Shown here piece by piece: positions 35,763-44,479 of a DNA stretch of 64,000 nucleotides (position 1 is its first letter; each line of letters starts with the position of its first letter). The notes under the pieces are model-generated. The model made no database searches and had not been told where the DNA came from. It saw nothing but the letters and a program-made list of their open reading frames with translations. The stretch comes from an uncultured SAR116 cluster alpha proteobacterium. GTDB lineage: Bacteria; Pseudomonadota; Alphaproteobacteria; Puniceispirillales; Puniceispirillaceae. The stretch spans positions 1-64,000 of the forward strand of contig CACNQE010000003.1 in NCBI GenBank assembly GCA_902622515.1. Reading direction: 5' to 3'. Both the position numbers and the translations under genes were made by a program.

Positions 35763-36701
35763 ATGATTATTCCCATATTAATGTTAGCTCTCGGCTTGGC
35801 TATGCTGTTGACTGCTGCACATGTTATCATACCAGGCACTATATCGATTGCACATTACCTGCGAATTCCAGCTCATGTTGTCGCAGTCCTGTTAATTGCC
35901 GCCGGTACTTCTGCACCTGAATTAGTTGTTGCGGTGCAAGCTGCCTTGAATGAAACACCAGAGATCGTTTGGGGGAATATTATCGGTTCAAATATTACTA
36001 ATATCTTGGTAGTTTTGAGCATAACTGGCTTACTTTTTCAGATTAATACTAATGATTTAGCTATAAGAAGAGATATGCTTCTTCTCATAGCTATAACTAC
36101 TCTAATTTGTCTACCTGCTTATTATTTTTATTCGCTTCCATTATTTGTTGGCTTTTTATTAGTAATCATTATGGCTAGCTACACATTTTTTTTGGTCAAC
36201 CAAAAACCAGGCGAAAAAGAAACAGAAAAAAATTTAACAGAGAAACTTTCTTTTCAACGAACACTTATCTATTGTTTTTTTGGAATAACGGGTCTTGTTC
36301 TTGGGGCAGATACAATGATAAAAGGTGCCGTAGAACTTGCAAATAATCTATCTATTTCAAAGACTGTGATCGGCCTTACAATAATAGCTTTTGGAACCTC
36401 GTTGCCGGAAATTGCCGCTGCAGTTGCAAGCCTATTTCATCGTAGGGTCGATATGGCACTTGGTAGCATAATCGGTTCTAACATATTTAATATTGTTGCA
36501 GGATTAGGAATTACTAGGTTCGTAAGCGAGCTTCAAATATCCAAAGACATGCTTTCAACGGGAATGCCCACGATGATTTTTGCAACATTCACATTAGCCA
36601 TTTTTATTTTAACACGACGCCCTATTGGAAAAATAATAAGCTGCTATTTTTTAACAATTTATTTTATATTTTTATGGCTTAACGTTGGAATAAGTAGTTA
36701 G
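35763..36701 (+). CDS. CaCA-family Na+/Ca2+-type exchanger
   Basis: The 312-residue membrane protein has about ten helices in two inverted halves. Each half carries an alpha repeat: AAGTSAPELVVAVQAALNET with GNIIGSNITN, and FGTSLPEIAAAVASLF with GSIIGSNIFNIVAGLG. These contain the acidic ion-binding residues of the YrbG/NCX family. The likely role is exchange of Na+ or K+ against Ca2+ at the inner membrane. There is no linked regulator. Confidence 0.93.
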   Translation: MIIPILMLALGLAMLLTAAHVIIPGTISIAHYLRIPAHVVAVLLIAAGTSAPELVVAVQAALNETPEIVWGNIIGSNITNILVVLSITGLLFQINTNDLAIRRDMLLLIAITTLICLPAYYFYSLPLFVGFLLVIIMASYTFFLVNQKPGEKETEKNLTEKLSFQRTLIYCFFGITGLVLGADTMIKGAVELANNLSISKTVIGLTIIAFGTSLPEIAAAVASLFHRRVDMALGSIIGSNIFNIVAGLGITRFVSELQISKDMLSTGMPTMIFATFTLAIFILTRRPIGKIISCYFLTIYFIFLWLNVGISS

Positions 36702-37141
36702 AAAGTTTGAAAAGTTAATTCTTTCATCAATATTTTTATTGAAAATATGGGGAGTTGTTCACATCTTTCCAAAAAAAAACCCAAAATAAGACAAAATTAC
36801 ATTTTTTTTTGTTTAAGTTTTCTTGACAAGATTTAACTATCTGTATTTGTTATATTTTTTATAGTTGCCTAATATTTAGGCAAATTAGTCAAACTGCCTT
36901 AATTCTGCGAGTTATTGAGGGAAAATCAATTCTTATCAACAAACTTATCCACAGTTAAAGTGGATAAAGATTTAAAAAGAATCATAAATTATGATTCGTG
37001 TATATTATATTAATACAATAAAATTCCCAGACACAAATAATTTAAGATGGGAATTGCCAAGAAATTTTAGGATCTTATTAGAATATTGAAACAAGGTATC
37101 TTTATTTATATAAAATTGTTTAATAACTCACGGGATCACCT
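36702..37141. other. 440-base gene-free, dyad-rich AT region with DnaA-box-like sites
   Basis: No plausible gene is present. The region holds five dyads: TCAATA/TATTGA (36727-36742); TTGCCTAA/TTAGGCAA (36865-36883); TTATCCAC/GTGGATAA (36945-36967); GAATCATAA/TTATGATTC (36979-36997); and AATTCCCA/TGGGAATT (37022-37055). It also has long A and T tracts. The third dyad contains a perfect DnaA box. The last part must also hold the uvrC promoter. Origin, regulatory cluster or structured leader are all possible. Confidence 0.7.
36933..36967. promoter_or_regulatory. cluster of three DnaA-box-like sites
   Basis: TTATCAACA (36933-36941, one mismatch) and TTATCCACA (36945-36953, perfect consensus) lie on the plus strand. 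TTATCCACT lies on the minus strand (36959-36967, one mismatch). Three boxes within 35 bases is more than expected by chance, although AT richness raises the background. Confidence 0.55.
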
Positions 37142-39022
37142 ATGAAAACAGAAAATTCAATGTTTAAAGACGGATTTGCCTATTTAAAAAGTCAAGTGAG
37201 GTATTTACCCAACAAGCCAGGCGTTTATCGTATGTTTGATATAAACGGGTCAGCACTTTACGTTGGCAAAGCTAAATCACTTTCAAAAAGAGTAAATAGC
37301 TACACCCAAACAAACAGACTAACTAATCGTCTACTGCGGATGGTTTCCGAAACTAAATACTTAGAAATCACTGTTACTCACTCAGAGGTTGAGGCTTTGC
37401 TGTTAGAGTCAAATTTAATCAAAAAACTGAAACCAAAATATAATATACTTCTCAAAGATGATAAAAGTTTTGCTTTTATAATGGTAACAGAAGATCACGA
37501 CTTTCCACTGTTAACGAAACATAGAGGGAAAAGACGTAAAACCGCAAGTTATTACGGACCTTTTGCTTCTGCCAACTCAGTAAACAATACACTAGATTCT
37601 TTATCACGCGCATTTCTACTGCGTAACTGTAGCGACGCCATTTTTGCATCTAGAACACGCCCTTGTTTGCAATATCAGATTAAGAGATGTACAGCTCCTT
37701 GTGTTAACAAAATTTCAAAATCTGATTATCAAAAGCAAGTGAAAGCAGTGAAACAATTTCTCTCTGGAAATTCAGATACAGTACAAAAAAAATATGCATA
37801 TGAGATGCAACAGGCTTCAGATGCTCTTGAATTTGAAACAGCTGCTGTTTGGCGGAACAGAATTAAAGCGCTCACAGCAATTCAGGCAAATCAAGATATT
37901 AATCTGAAATCTTTACAAAATGCCGATATAATAGCGGCATCGATTTCTTCTGGTATATGTTGTGTGCAAGTATTTTTTGTAAGAAACGCAACCAATTATG
38001 GTAACACCGCCTTCTTCCCAGTAATAAATTCATTAGAAGACATAAAATCTGTTCTTTCAGCGTTTATAGGACAATTTTATGTTGATAAAATTCCTGCTAA
38101 CTTGATACTAACCAACCAACTTCCAAGTGAATGGAAATTACTAGAAGCTGCTCTATCAAAACGGTCAAATAGCAAAATTGAAATCTCAAAACCTGAAAGA
38201 GGTGATAGACGAAAAATAATGAAGATGGCCTTGCAGAATGCAGAAGAGGCTGTTGCCCGAAAACTCGCTGATACTTCATCCCAGCGCAAATTACTGGAAG
38301 AATTGAGAACAACATTTGAGATCAAAGCTTCTCTTGAGCGTATAGAGATATATGATAACTCACATATTCAAGGAGATCATCCAGTGGGAGCAATGGTTGT
38401 TGCTACTCCTGATGGTTTTGCTAAATCTTCTTATCGTAAATTCAATATGAAAAAAATAGGTGAATTTGCTGTGGAAGATGGTGATGATTTTAAAATGATG
38501 CGCCAAATGATTTATCGACGCTTCTCGAGAGCGCTAAAAGAAGACCCAAGTCATGAGTCAGCAAGCTGGCCAGACCTCATACTTATAGATGGTGGCAAAG
38601 GCCATATTAGCGCTGTTTATGAGGTATTGAACGAGCTTGGTATAGATAATATTGTAGCTATTGGCATATCAAAAGGTCCTGATAGAAATGCTGGCAGAGA
38701 GCAATTTCACACACGAGATAAAAAAAGTTTTACTCTGAAACCAGATAGCCCAGTAATGCACTATCTTCAACGTTTAAGAGATGAGGCACATAGGTTTGCA
38801 ATTAATAGCCATAGATCACAACGCGCAAGAGCGCAATTTAAAAACCCATTGGACAGCGTACCAGGTATTGGGATAATAAGAAAAAGAGCACTTCTTAATC
38901 ATTTTGGTTCGGCACGTGCAGTTAGCAACGCTGGCATACAAGACTTACAAGCAGTTCCCGGTATTTCTGTCAATATTGCCCAACATCTGTATGATTGGTT
39001 TCATAGCCGAGAGGAGAATTAA
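37142..39022 (+). CDS. uvrC: excinuclease ABC subunit C
   Basis: UvrC makes both incisions in nucleotide excision repair. The GIY-YIG domain is at the N-terminus (LPNKPGVYRMFDINGSALYV, then GKAKSLSKRVNSY). The UVR region is around residue 210-240. The RNase H-like 3' half has IEIYDNSHIQGDHPVGAMVV and LILIDGGKGHISA, and the helix-hairpin-helix pair lies at the end (SVPGIGIIRKRALLNHFGS). The 626-residue length is normal. No LexA-type GTTC repeat was seen upstream. Confidence 0.98.
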   Translation: MKTENSMFKDGFAYLKSQVRYLPNKPGVYRMFDINGSALYVGKAKSLSKRVNSYTQTNRLTNRLLRMVSETKYLEITVTHSEVEALLLESNLIKKLKPKYNILLKDDKSFAFIMVTEDHDFPLLTKHRGKRRKTASYYGPFASANSVNNTLDSLSRAFLLRNCSDAIFASRTRPCLQYQIKRCTAPCVNKISKSDYQKQVKAVKQFLSGNSDTVQKKYAYEMQQASDALEFETAAVWRNRIKALTAIQANQDINLKSLQNADIIAASISSGICCVQVFFVRNATNYGNTAFFPVINSLEDIKSVLSAFIGQFYVDKIPANLILTNQLPSEWKLLEAALSKRSNSKIEISKPERGDRRKIMKMALQNAEEAVARKLADTSSQRKLLEELRTTFEIKASLERIEIYDNSHIQGDHPVGAMVVATPDGFAKSSYRKFNMKKIGEFAVEDGDDFKMMRQMIYRRFSRALKEDPSHESASWPDLILIDGGKGHISAVYEVLNELGIDNIVAIGISKGPDRNAGREQFHTRDKKSFTLKPDSPVMHYLQRLRDEAHRFAINSHRSQRARAQFKNPLDSVPGIGIIRKRALLNHFGSARAVSNAGIQDLQAVPGISVNIAQHLYDWFHSREEN

Positions 39023-39192
39023 TTACTTTTTTTTTGAATTATGTCGTTTAATCATTAGGGGTGTCTAGCTTCCAAACTCAGTATTCTAGTGTTATAAAAA
39101 GAAAATGTCTTGTTAAAAGTTGCGAAAGAGGAATATGAACGAAGTTCTAAAATAATAATATATTTCATATGAATATTAGTTCTGAGAGTGAA

Positions 39193-39741
39193 ATGAACCT
39201 TCCCAATTTATTAACAATTCTTCGAATAACTACTGCCCCGATAATTGCTATCCTCATTTGGAGAGAAACAAGTCATGCTCAGCTCATAGCAGCATTTCTG
39301 CTGTTTTTATTTGCAGGTATTACAGATTGGTTAGATGGATATCTTGCACGCAAATTATTACTTCAATCTCACCTTGGCCGGATTCTAGACCCCATTGCAG
39401 ATAAAGTCTTAGTCGCATGCATCTTATTAGCACTTTCGTCCCATCATTCCAAAGATTGGATGTTTGTTGTTCCTACTCTTGCTATTTTTCTTAGAGAATT
39501 CATAATTTCAGGTTTCCGAGAATATATGTCCAAAGAGGGAATTTTAGTTCAAGTTTCTATTCTTTCGAAATGGAAAACAACACTGCAACTAATTTCAATT
39601 GGGCTTATCATGTTATCTATGATTTTTAGTGGTAATAACTTATTAGCTTCTAGCAGCATTACCTTATTTTGGATAAGTGCAGTTATCACCTTAAAAACAG
39701 GTTTTGATTATTTTAAGTCTGGGATGACTGAGCTCGAATAA
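39193..39741 (+). CDS. pgsA: CDP-diacylglycerol-glycerol-3-phosphate 3-phosphatidyltransferase
   Basis: PgsA makes phosphatidylglycerol phosphate in the inner membrane. The CDP-alcohol phosphatidyltransferase motif is clear (GITDWLDGYLARKLLLQSHL, then GRILDPIADKVLV), with the DG...AR...G...D...D residues in place. I start at the ATG at 39193 because the protein then begins with the usual MNLPNLLTILRI and follows a GAGAG element; an in-frame ATG at 39169 is the alternative. It follows uvrC, as in many alphaproteobacteria. Confidence 0.95.
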   Translation: MNLPNLLTILRITTAPIIAILIWRETSHAQLIAAFLLFLFAGITDWLDGYLARKLLLQSHLGRILDPIADKVLVACILLALSSHHSKDWMFVVPTLAIFLREFIISGFREYMSKEGILVQVSILSKWKTTLQLISIGLIMLSMIFSGNNLLASSSITLFWISAVITLKTGFDYFKSGMTELE

Positions 39742-39791
39742 GATACGATAACTTTTTTAAAGAGAGCAATTTTATTTTTCTGATTTCAATC

Positions 39792-40673
39792 CTATGATTT
39801 TGAATTAGTTTCTTCTGAGTAGGCTTCAACTAAACCTCTGCAAGCCAAATCAGGTTGAAAAGTAAAAGTACCGATTTTTGAAATGGGGGTGATTTCAGCA
39901 GCTGTTCCGGTAAGAAACGCCTCTTTTACATTCTCCAATTCATGGAGATGAATGTATCTTTCTTGGACTTCCCAACCTATCTTCCTTGCAAGGTCTATAA
40001 CCGTTTTCCTTGTGATTCCATTAAGAAAACAATCTGCAGTGGGTGTATGAATTTTTCCATCTTTCATAAGAAAAAATATATTTGCTCCTGTTGCTTCTGC
40101 GACGTACCCACGATAATCAAGCATCAAAGCGTCCTGAAATCCCTTTCGCTCTGCACTATGTTTGGCAAGGGTACAAATCATATATAACCCTGCTGCCTTT
40201 GCCTGAACAGGGGCTGATTCTGGTGAGGGTCTACGCCAATCTGCTATATCAAGGGTAATACCTTTCATTTTCGTTTCTGGGTCAAAATAACTTGGCCATT
40301 TCCATGCTGCCACGCCTACATTAATTGTTGTATCTTGTGCTGAAATTGCCATCATTTCGGAACCACGCCAACAAAATGGCCTTAGATATCCATCTACAAT
40401 GCCATTTGCGTCTAAAACCTCATATTTAATTTTTTCCATTTCCTCATCTGACATAGGTAGGTCAAAATCAAGGAAATTACAGGAAGCTCTTAGCCTTGCA
40501 GTATGTTCAGCAGATTTAAATATTTTACTGTTATATGACCGTTCGCCCTCAAATACGGACGAAGAATAATGTAGCCCATGGCATAAGATATGTGTTTTAG
40601 CTTCACGCCAAGGTACCATCTGCCCATTTATCCAAATAAATCCATCTCTATCATCAAATGGAATGAGAGTCAT
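39792..40673 (-). CDS. ilvE: branched-chain amino acid aminotransferase
   Basis: This PLP enzyme of fold class IV interconverts branched-chain amino acids and their keto acids. Recognisable parts are DGFIWINGQMVPWREAKTHI, LCHGLHYSSSVFEGERSY, and the PLP-lysine region ALMLDYRGYVAEATGANIFF. TPTADCFLNGITRKTVIDLA and EAFLTGTAAEITPI follow. The 293-residue length is normal. It is divergent from the MarR-type gene across about 120 bases. Confidence 0.96.
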   Translation of the reverse strand: MTLIPFDDRDGFIWINGQMVPWREAKTHILCHGLHYSSSVFEGERSYNSKIFKSAEHTARLRASCNFLDFDLPMSDEEMEKIKYEVLDANGIVDGYLRPFCWRGSEMMAISAQDTTINVGVAAWKWPSYFDPETKMKGITLDIADWRRPSPESAPVQAKAAGLYMICTLAKHSAERKGFQDALMLDYRGYVAEATGANIFFLMKDGKIHTPTADCFLNGITRKTVIDLARKIGWEVQERYIHLHELENVKEAFLTGTAAEITPISKIGTFTFQPDLACRGLVEAYSEETNSKS

Positions 40674-40795
40674 GCTAATTTCCTCGTCTGTTAACTTTTG
40701 CGATGATTAGTTTTCTAGCTGCAAAAATGTAATAAAATAATTCTAACCTATACTAATACTTTATTTTTTTATCAGGATCGTTATTATTGGTCAAC

Positions 40796-41293
40796 ATGAC
40801 TGACATAAAATCATCTCAAAAAGCATTATTCCTACGAAAGGAAACACTAAAACGGGGAATTGAGTTGCTGTTTTACGCTTATCGTGATTTTACTAATGAA
40901 GCTGATGCTATTTTATTTGAACTAGGTTTAGGTCGGGCTCATCACCGTGTTATATACTTCGTTGGAAAGAATCCTGGTATGACAGTGAGTGACCTTCTAA
41001 ACATTCTAAGGATAACAAAACAAAGCCTTTCTCGGGTATTATCTCATCTTATATCAGAGAGTTATATTTATCAGAGAATTGGTAGTAAAGATAAACGGCA
41101 ACGTTTATTATTCCTCACATCAAAAGGTAGTGCATTAGAAACACGACTCACAGATATCCAATGCACGAGATTTGCTAATGCCTATCTACAGTCTGGTGCA
41201 AGTGATGTTGCTGGTTTTGAGCAAGTCTTAAATGCTTTGCTAGATAAAAAGCAAAAACCCATTACGAAAAAAAGTGCAAATAGAGATGGGTAA
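40796..41293 (+). CDS. MarR-family transcriptional regulator (PetP-like position)
   Basis: The 165-residue product is a winged-helix MarR protein. LGLGRAHHRVIYFVGKNPGM is followed by the recognition region LLNILRITKQSLSRVLSHLI and a wing ending IGSKDKRQRLLFLTSKG. The ATG at 40796 is preferred over a TTG three codons earlier. The stop overlaps the response regulator start. In Rhodobacter capsulatus a MarR-type gene and a response regulator form petP-petR, required for bc1-dependent growth; the arrangement here is similar, but orthology is inferred. Confidence 0.9.
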   Translation: MTDIKSSQKALFLRKETLKRGIELLFYAYRDFTNEADAILFELGLGRAHHRVIYFVGKNPGMTVSDLLNILRITKQSLSRVLSHLISESYIYQRIGSKDKRQRLLFLTSKGSALETRLTDIQCTRFANAYLQSGASDVAGFEQVLNALLDKKQKPITKKSANRDG

Positions 41294-41990
41294 ACTGTTA
41301 GAACCAGCAGCCCATGTTTTAGTAGTCGACGATGATCAACGATTATTGGAATTGCTCAAAAGATTTTTAGAAGAAAGTGGATTTTGGGTAACGGGCGCAA
41401 GTAGTACTAACCAAGCCGACTCTTACATGAATAGCATCCACTTCGATTTACTAGTTATTGATATTATGATGCCTGGTACGACTGGAATTGAATGGCTCGT
41501 TGAATTGAGAAAGAAAACGTCTGTGCCAGCGATTTTTCTTACTGCCCTTGGTGAAACGGAAGACAGAATAGAAGGCCTTTCTGCGGGAGCAGATGACTAT
41601 CTTTCCAAGCCATTTGAGCCAAGAGAACTCGTTCTTCGTATAAAAAGAATTCTTGAACGGTCTCTGACCTCGCCTACAGGCCATAGTGAAATAATATTTG
41701 GAAATTTTGTTTTTAACCTCAAGAAGAAAAAATTATCAAACAATAAAATACAAGTTTATCTGACAACTTCTGAACAGGATTTGCTAAGCTGTTTCGCAAA
41801 AAATCCAAACAAAACACTTTCTAGAGAGAATTTGATAGATTTATTGGAAGGACGTATGCAGGGTAGATCAATCGATGTTGCGATAGCGAGATTGCGGTCA
41901 AAATTTGAAAGTGACCCCAAAAAACCTCACTTTCTCATGACAGTTAGACATCTTGGTTGGAAACTCCAAATCGATAAATTAATTGGTTAA
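41286..41990 (+). CDS. OmpR-family response regulator
   Basis: The receiver domain has the acidic pocket (VLVVDDDQRLLELL), the phosphoacceptor aspartate in LVIDIMMPGTTGIEWL, and the lysine in DDYLSKPFEPREL. A winged-helix output domain follows (TTSEQDLLSCFAKNPNKTLS to FLMTVRHLGWKL). I prefer ATG 41286 to the upstream GTG at 41274. It overlaps the MarR gene by eight bases and is followed by the kinase gene, so the three probably form one operon. Confidence 0.94.
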   Translation: MGKLLEPAAHVLVVDDDQRLLELLKRFLEESGFWVTGASSTNQADSYMNSIHFDLLVIDIMMPGTTGIEWLVELRKKTSVPAIFLTALGETEDRIEGLSAGADDYLSKPFEPRELVLRIKRILERSLTSPTGHSEIIFGNFVFNLKKKKLSNNKIQVYLTTSEQDLLSCFAKNPNKTLSRENLIDLLEGRMQGRSIDVAIARLRSKFESDPKKPHFLMTVRHLGWKLQIDKLIG

Positions 41991-42051
41991 AAACTAATAA
42001 CTAGGTAACAATTATTCAGCACAGAAAAAACTACTTAATTGGAATGTGTGA

Positions 42052-43374
42052 ATGCAGTTAAGAAAATATTTTCCGAAAACGTTATTCAATCGCTTGGTAG
42101 CAATTATTTTGGTTCCGATGTTCCTAGTACAACTAATTACTGTACTAATTTTTTTCGAACGTCATTGGGATTCCGTTACAAGGCAAATGGCGGATGCGCT
42201 GGCAGGTGAAATAAAATTATTGATTGAAAGATTATCTTCCGAACCATCAACAAAAGAAATTTATGACCTTCAGATTTATGCACACAAATATTTCAAATTC
42301 AATGTTGATTTTGTTGAGAATGCAAAGTTAGTCAGTAAAGACATTGAGACAAATACCAACTACACAGCCTTCGCATTTAAGCGAGCGATGAATTCACATA
42401 CAAATTACCTATGGACGGCGGCTTTAAATCAGAATAATGATAAGATTTTTATATATATACAATTTCCTAACGGAATTCTTACCATTAAAGTTGGTAAAAA
42501 GCGTCTTTTTAGTTCTACAAGCTTGCTTTTTATTGGATGGACTATTGGCAGTTCACTAATTTTATTCTTAATCGCCCTTTTTTTTATACAAGGTCAGGTA
42601 AAACCAATTCTTCGGCTTGCTGTAGCTGCAAGACAAATGGGGCTTGGAAGGGACATAACAAATTCTTTTCATTTAGAGGGTGCAAGAGAAATAAGAGCTG
42701 CAGGCCGAGCATTTCAAGCAATGAGACATCGTATAAAACGTCACCTCAATGAGCGAACAACTATGTTAGCCGGTGTCAGTCATGATTTGAGAACACCCTT
42801 AACAAGGATGCGACTGCAATTAGAATTGCTAAAGAAAACACCTGAAATTGAAGAATTAACAAAAGACATAGCAGAGATGGAAGCTATGATTGAGGCATAT
42901 CTTGCGTTTTCAAGAGGAGAAGCATCAGACCCTCCTCATTTAGGTGATATAAAGCAGCTTTTGCGAGATATTACTGAGCAATTGCAAAAAACGTATCCCG
43001 AACGTCTAACGCTAATTTTTAATGAGGATGAAATTCCCACCTTCCCTATTCGTGCACCCTCTCTTCGTCGTGCCTTAATGAATATCCTTGAGAATGCCCT
43101 TCGATATGCTTTTAATGCTGAAATAAGAGTTCGGCGAATAGAAGATACGGTTTTAATTCAGATAGATGATGACGGCCCAGGTATACCAAATGAGAAAAGA
43201 ACTGACGCTATCCTTCCATTTAAAAGATTAGAAGCATCTAGAAACCAGAAAACAGGTGGTACAGGTCTTGGCCTCTCGATCGCGAGTGATATAATTTTGA
43301 GTCATGGTGGACAACTAGATTTGTTGGAATCGCCCAAAGGAGGTCTTCGTGTTCGTGTTATTTTACCGATATAG
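42052..43374 (+). CDS. sensor histidine kinase, EnvZ-like
   Basis: The 440-residue kinase has two membrane helices (about residues 14-36 and 160-182) around a periplasmic segment of about 120 residues. A HAMP domain follows, then the dimerisation domain with the phosphoacceptor histidine (LAGVSHDLRTPLTRMRLQLE). The ATPase domain has N box LMNILENALRYAF, G1 IDDDGPGIP and G2 GGTGLGLSIASDI. It is paired with the preceding OmpR-type regulator. The signal is not apparent from sequence. Confidence 0.95.
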   Translation: MQLRKYFPKTLFNRLVAIILVPMFLVQLITVLIFFERHWDSVTRQMADALAGEIKLLIERLSSEPSTKEIYDLQIYAHKYFKFNVDFVENAKLVSKDIETNTNYTAFAFKRAMNSHTNYLWTAALNQNNDKIFIYIQFPNGILTIKVGKKRLFSSTSLLFIGWTIGSSLILFLIALFFIQGQVKPILRLAVAARQMGLGRDITNSFHLEGAREIRAAGRAFQAMRHRIKRHLNERTTMLAGVSHDLRTPLTRMRLQLELLKKTPEIEELTKDIAEMEAMIEAYLAFSRGEASDPPHLGDIKQLLRDITEQLQKTYPERLTLIFNEDEIPTFPIRAPSLRRALMNILENALRYAFNAEIRVRRIEDTVLIQIDDDGPGIPNEKRTDAILPFKRLEASRNQKTGGTGLGLSIASDIILSHGGQLDLLESPKGGLRVRVILPI

Positions 43375-43392
43375 ATGGACTATTACTTTGCT

Positions 43393-43722
43393 TTAATAAA
43401 GTCGTACACCGTTTTCAACGATAACCTCAGGCGTTACTAAAACAATATGACCGTTTTTGTTTGGAACACCTAAAGTTAATACTTCTGACATAAATGGACC
43501 AATCTGGCGAGGAGGGAAATTTATTACTGCTAAAATCTGTTTTCCTATCAAACTCTTTTTATCATATAGATCAGTTATCTGAGCAGATGATTTCTTATTC
43601 CCCAAATGACCAAAATTTATTTCAAGCTTGAATGCTGGTTTACGCGCTTCAGGGAATTCTTGAACCCTTATTATGGTGCCAGCCCGAATATCTATATCCA
43701 AAAACTGCTTAAAATCTGCCAT
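43393..43722 (-). CDS. csaA: tRNA-binding-domain protein CsaA
   Basis: The 109-residue protein is a stand-alone OB-fold of the EMAP-II/Trbp111 type, thought to act as a chaperone or tRNA binder. Typical sequences are FLDIDIRAGTIIRVQEFPEA, RKPAFKLEINFG, and a C-terminal VLTLGVPNKNGHIVLVTPE. It is convergent with the kinase gene across 18 bases and co-directional with the following TetR-like gene. Confidence 0.94.
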   Translation of the reverse strand: MADFKQFLDIDIRAGTIIRVQEFPEARKPAFKLEINFGHLGNKKSSAQITDLYDKKSLIGKQILAVINFPPRQIGPFMSEVLTLGVPNKNGHIVLVTPEVIVENGVRLY

Positions 43723-43790
43723 CTTTTACAACTCCATACTTTAGATTATGGGGTTTGAGACTTTCGCATTTTGTTATTGTTGTCAGCGTT

Positions 43791-44423
43791 TTATTCATAA
43801 CGAGAGTCTTCGAATAATTTGAAACTTTCTGCTATTTCAATTGCCTGACTCAAATTATTGTCAACCTCTCTAAATGTTGTGGCAAGACCATCGCTGTCAT
43901 CTTTGAACCAAACCACACTTGTTTTAACTAATAGACCAATTAATCCGTTTATACGCATAGAACGACGCGCCGCAGCAATTGGGTGGTCTTTTTTTTTATC
44001 TCCAGAAATAGTTAAAATCTTATCACAAAGATGATAGGCAGAAATTGTTATCGAGATGCCAAATTGAAAATCCTTCAAAGCCCATTTATGTATGCGCTGA
44101 AAAATAGGGCGCGTATCAGCAAAAGCTTCCAAAATCGACATTAATGTCTCGAGTACTTTTTCTTGGGTAGTCGCTTCAAAATCTTTCGAGAAATCTGCTG
44201 TAAGACTAACAAATATTTCGCTTACCCGTGCATTAAACCAATACAAAAACAATTCGTTAACATCAAGAAAAACAGACCTAACCAAATCAGCATCCTTATT
44301 TATATCTGATGATAATTGGTCTAGTGAAATAACTGATAAGTCGTTTGTTTCATGAAGTCTTTTTATGAGAGCTTCTGAAAGACATTCTTTTAAATCAACT
44401 ATACCTTGGTAATTTTTTTCCAA
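43791..44423 (-). CDS. divergent TetR-like all-helical protein
   Basis: The 210-residue product looks like a TetR-family protein. The first 55 residues (SLDQLSSDINKDADLVRSVF) fit a degenerate helix-turn-helix. The C-terminal half ends in a pattern I associate with a TetR subgroup (VVWFKDDSDGLATTFREVDN). Helix-turn-helix residues are poorly conserved, so DNA binding is uncertain. A distant COQ9-like protein was considered, because that family shares the fold, but its lipid-binding signature was not seen. It lies between csaA and proC. Confidence 0.5.
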   Translation of the reverse strand: MEKNYQGIVDLKECLSEALIKRLHETNDLSVISLDQLSSDINKDADLVRSVFLDVNELFLYWFNARVSEIFVSLTADFSKDFEATTQEKVLETLMSILEAFADTRPIFQRIHKWALKDFQFGISITISAYHLCDKILTISGDKKKDHPIAAARRSMRINGLIGLLVKTSVVWFKDDSDGLATTFREVDNNLSQAIEIAESFKLFEDSRYE

Positions 44424-44479
44424 AACACTCTCACTATCAATAAAAATAACCTATTGTATTACGAAAATAACGCTTTATT

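Noticed and set aside
36702-37141. LexA box ahead of uvrC
   Set aside because: No GTTC-N7-GTTC or GAAC-N7-GAAC element was found by eye.
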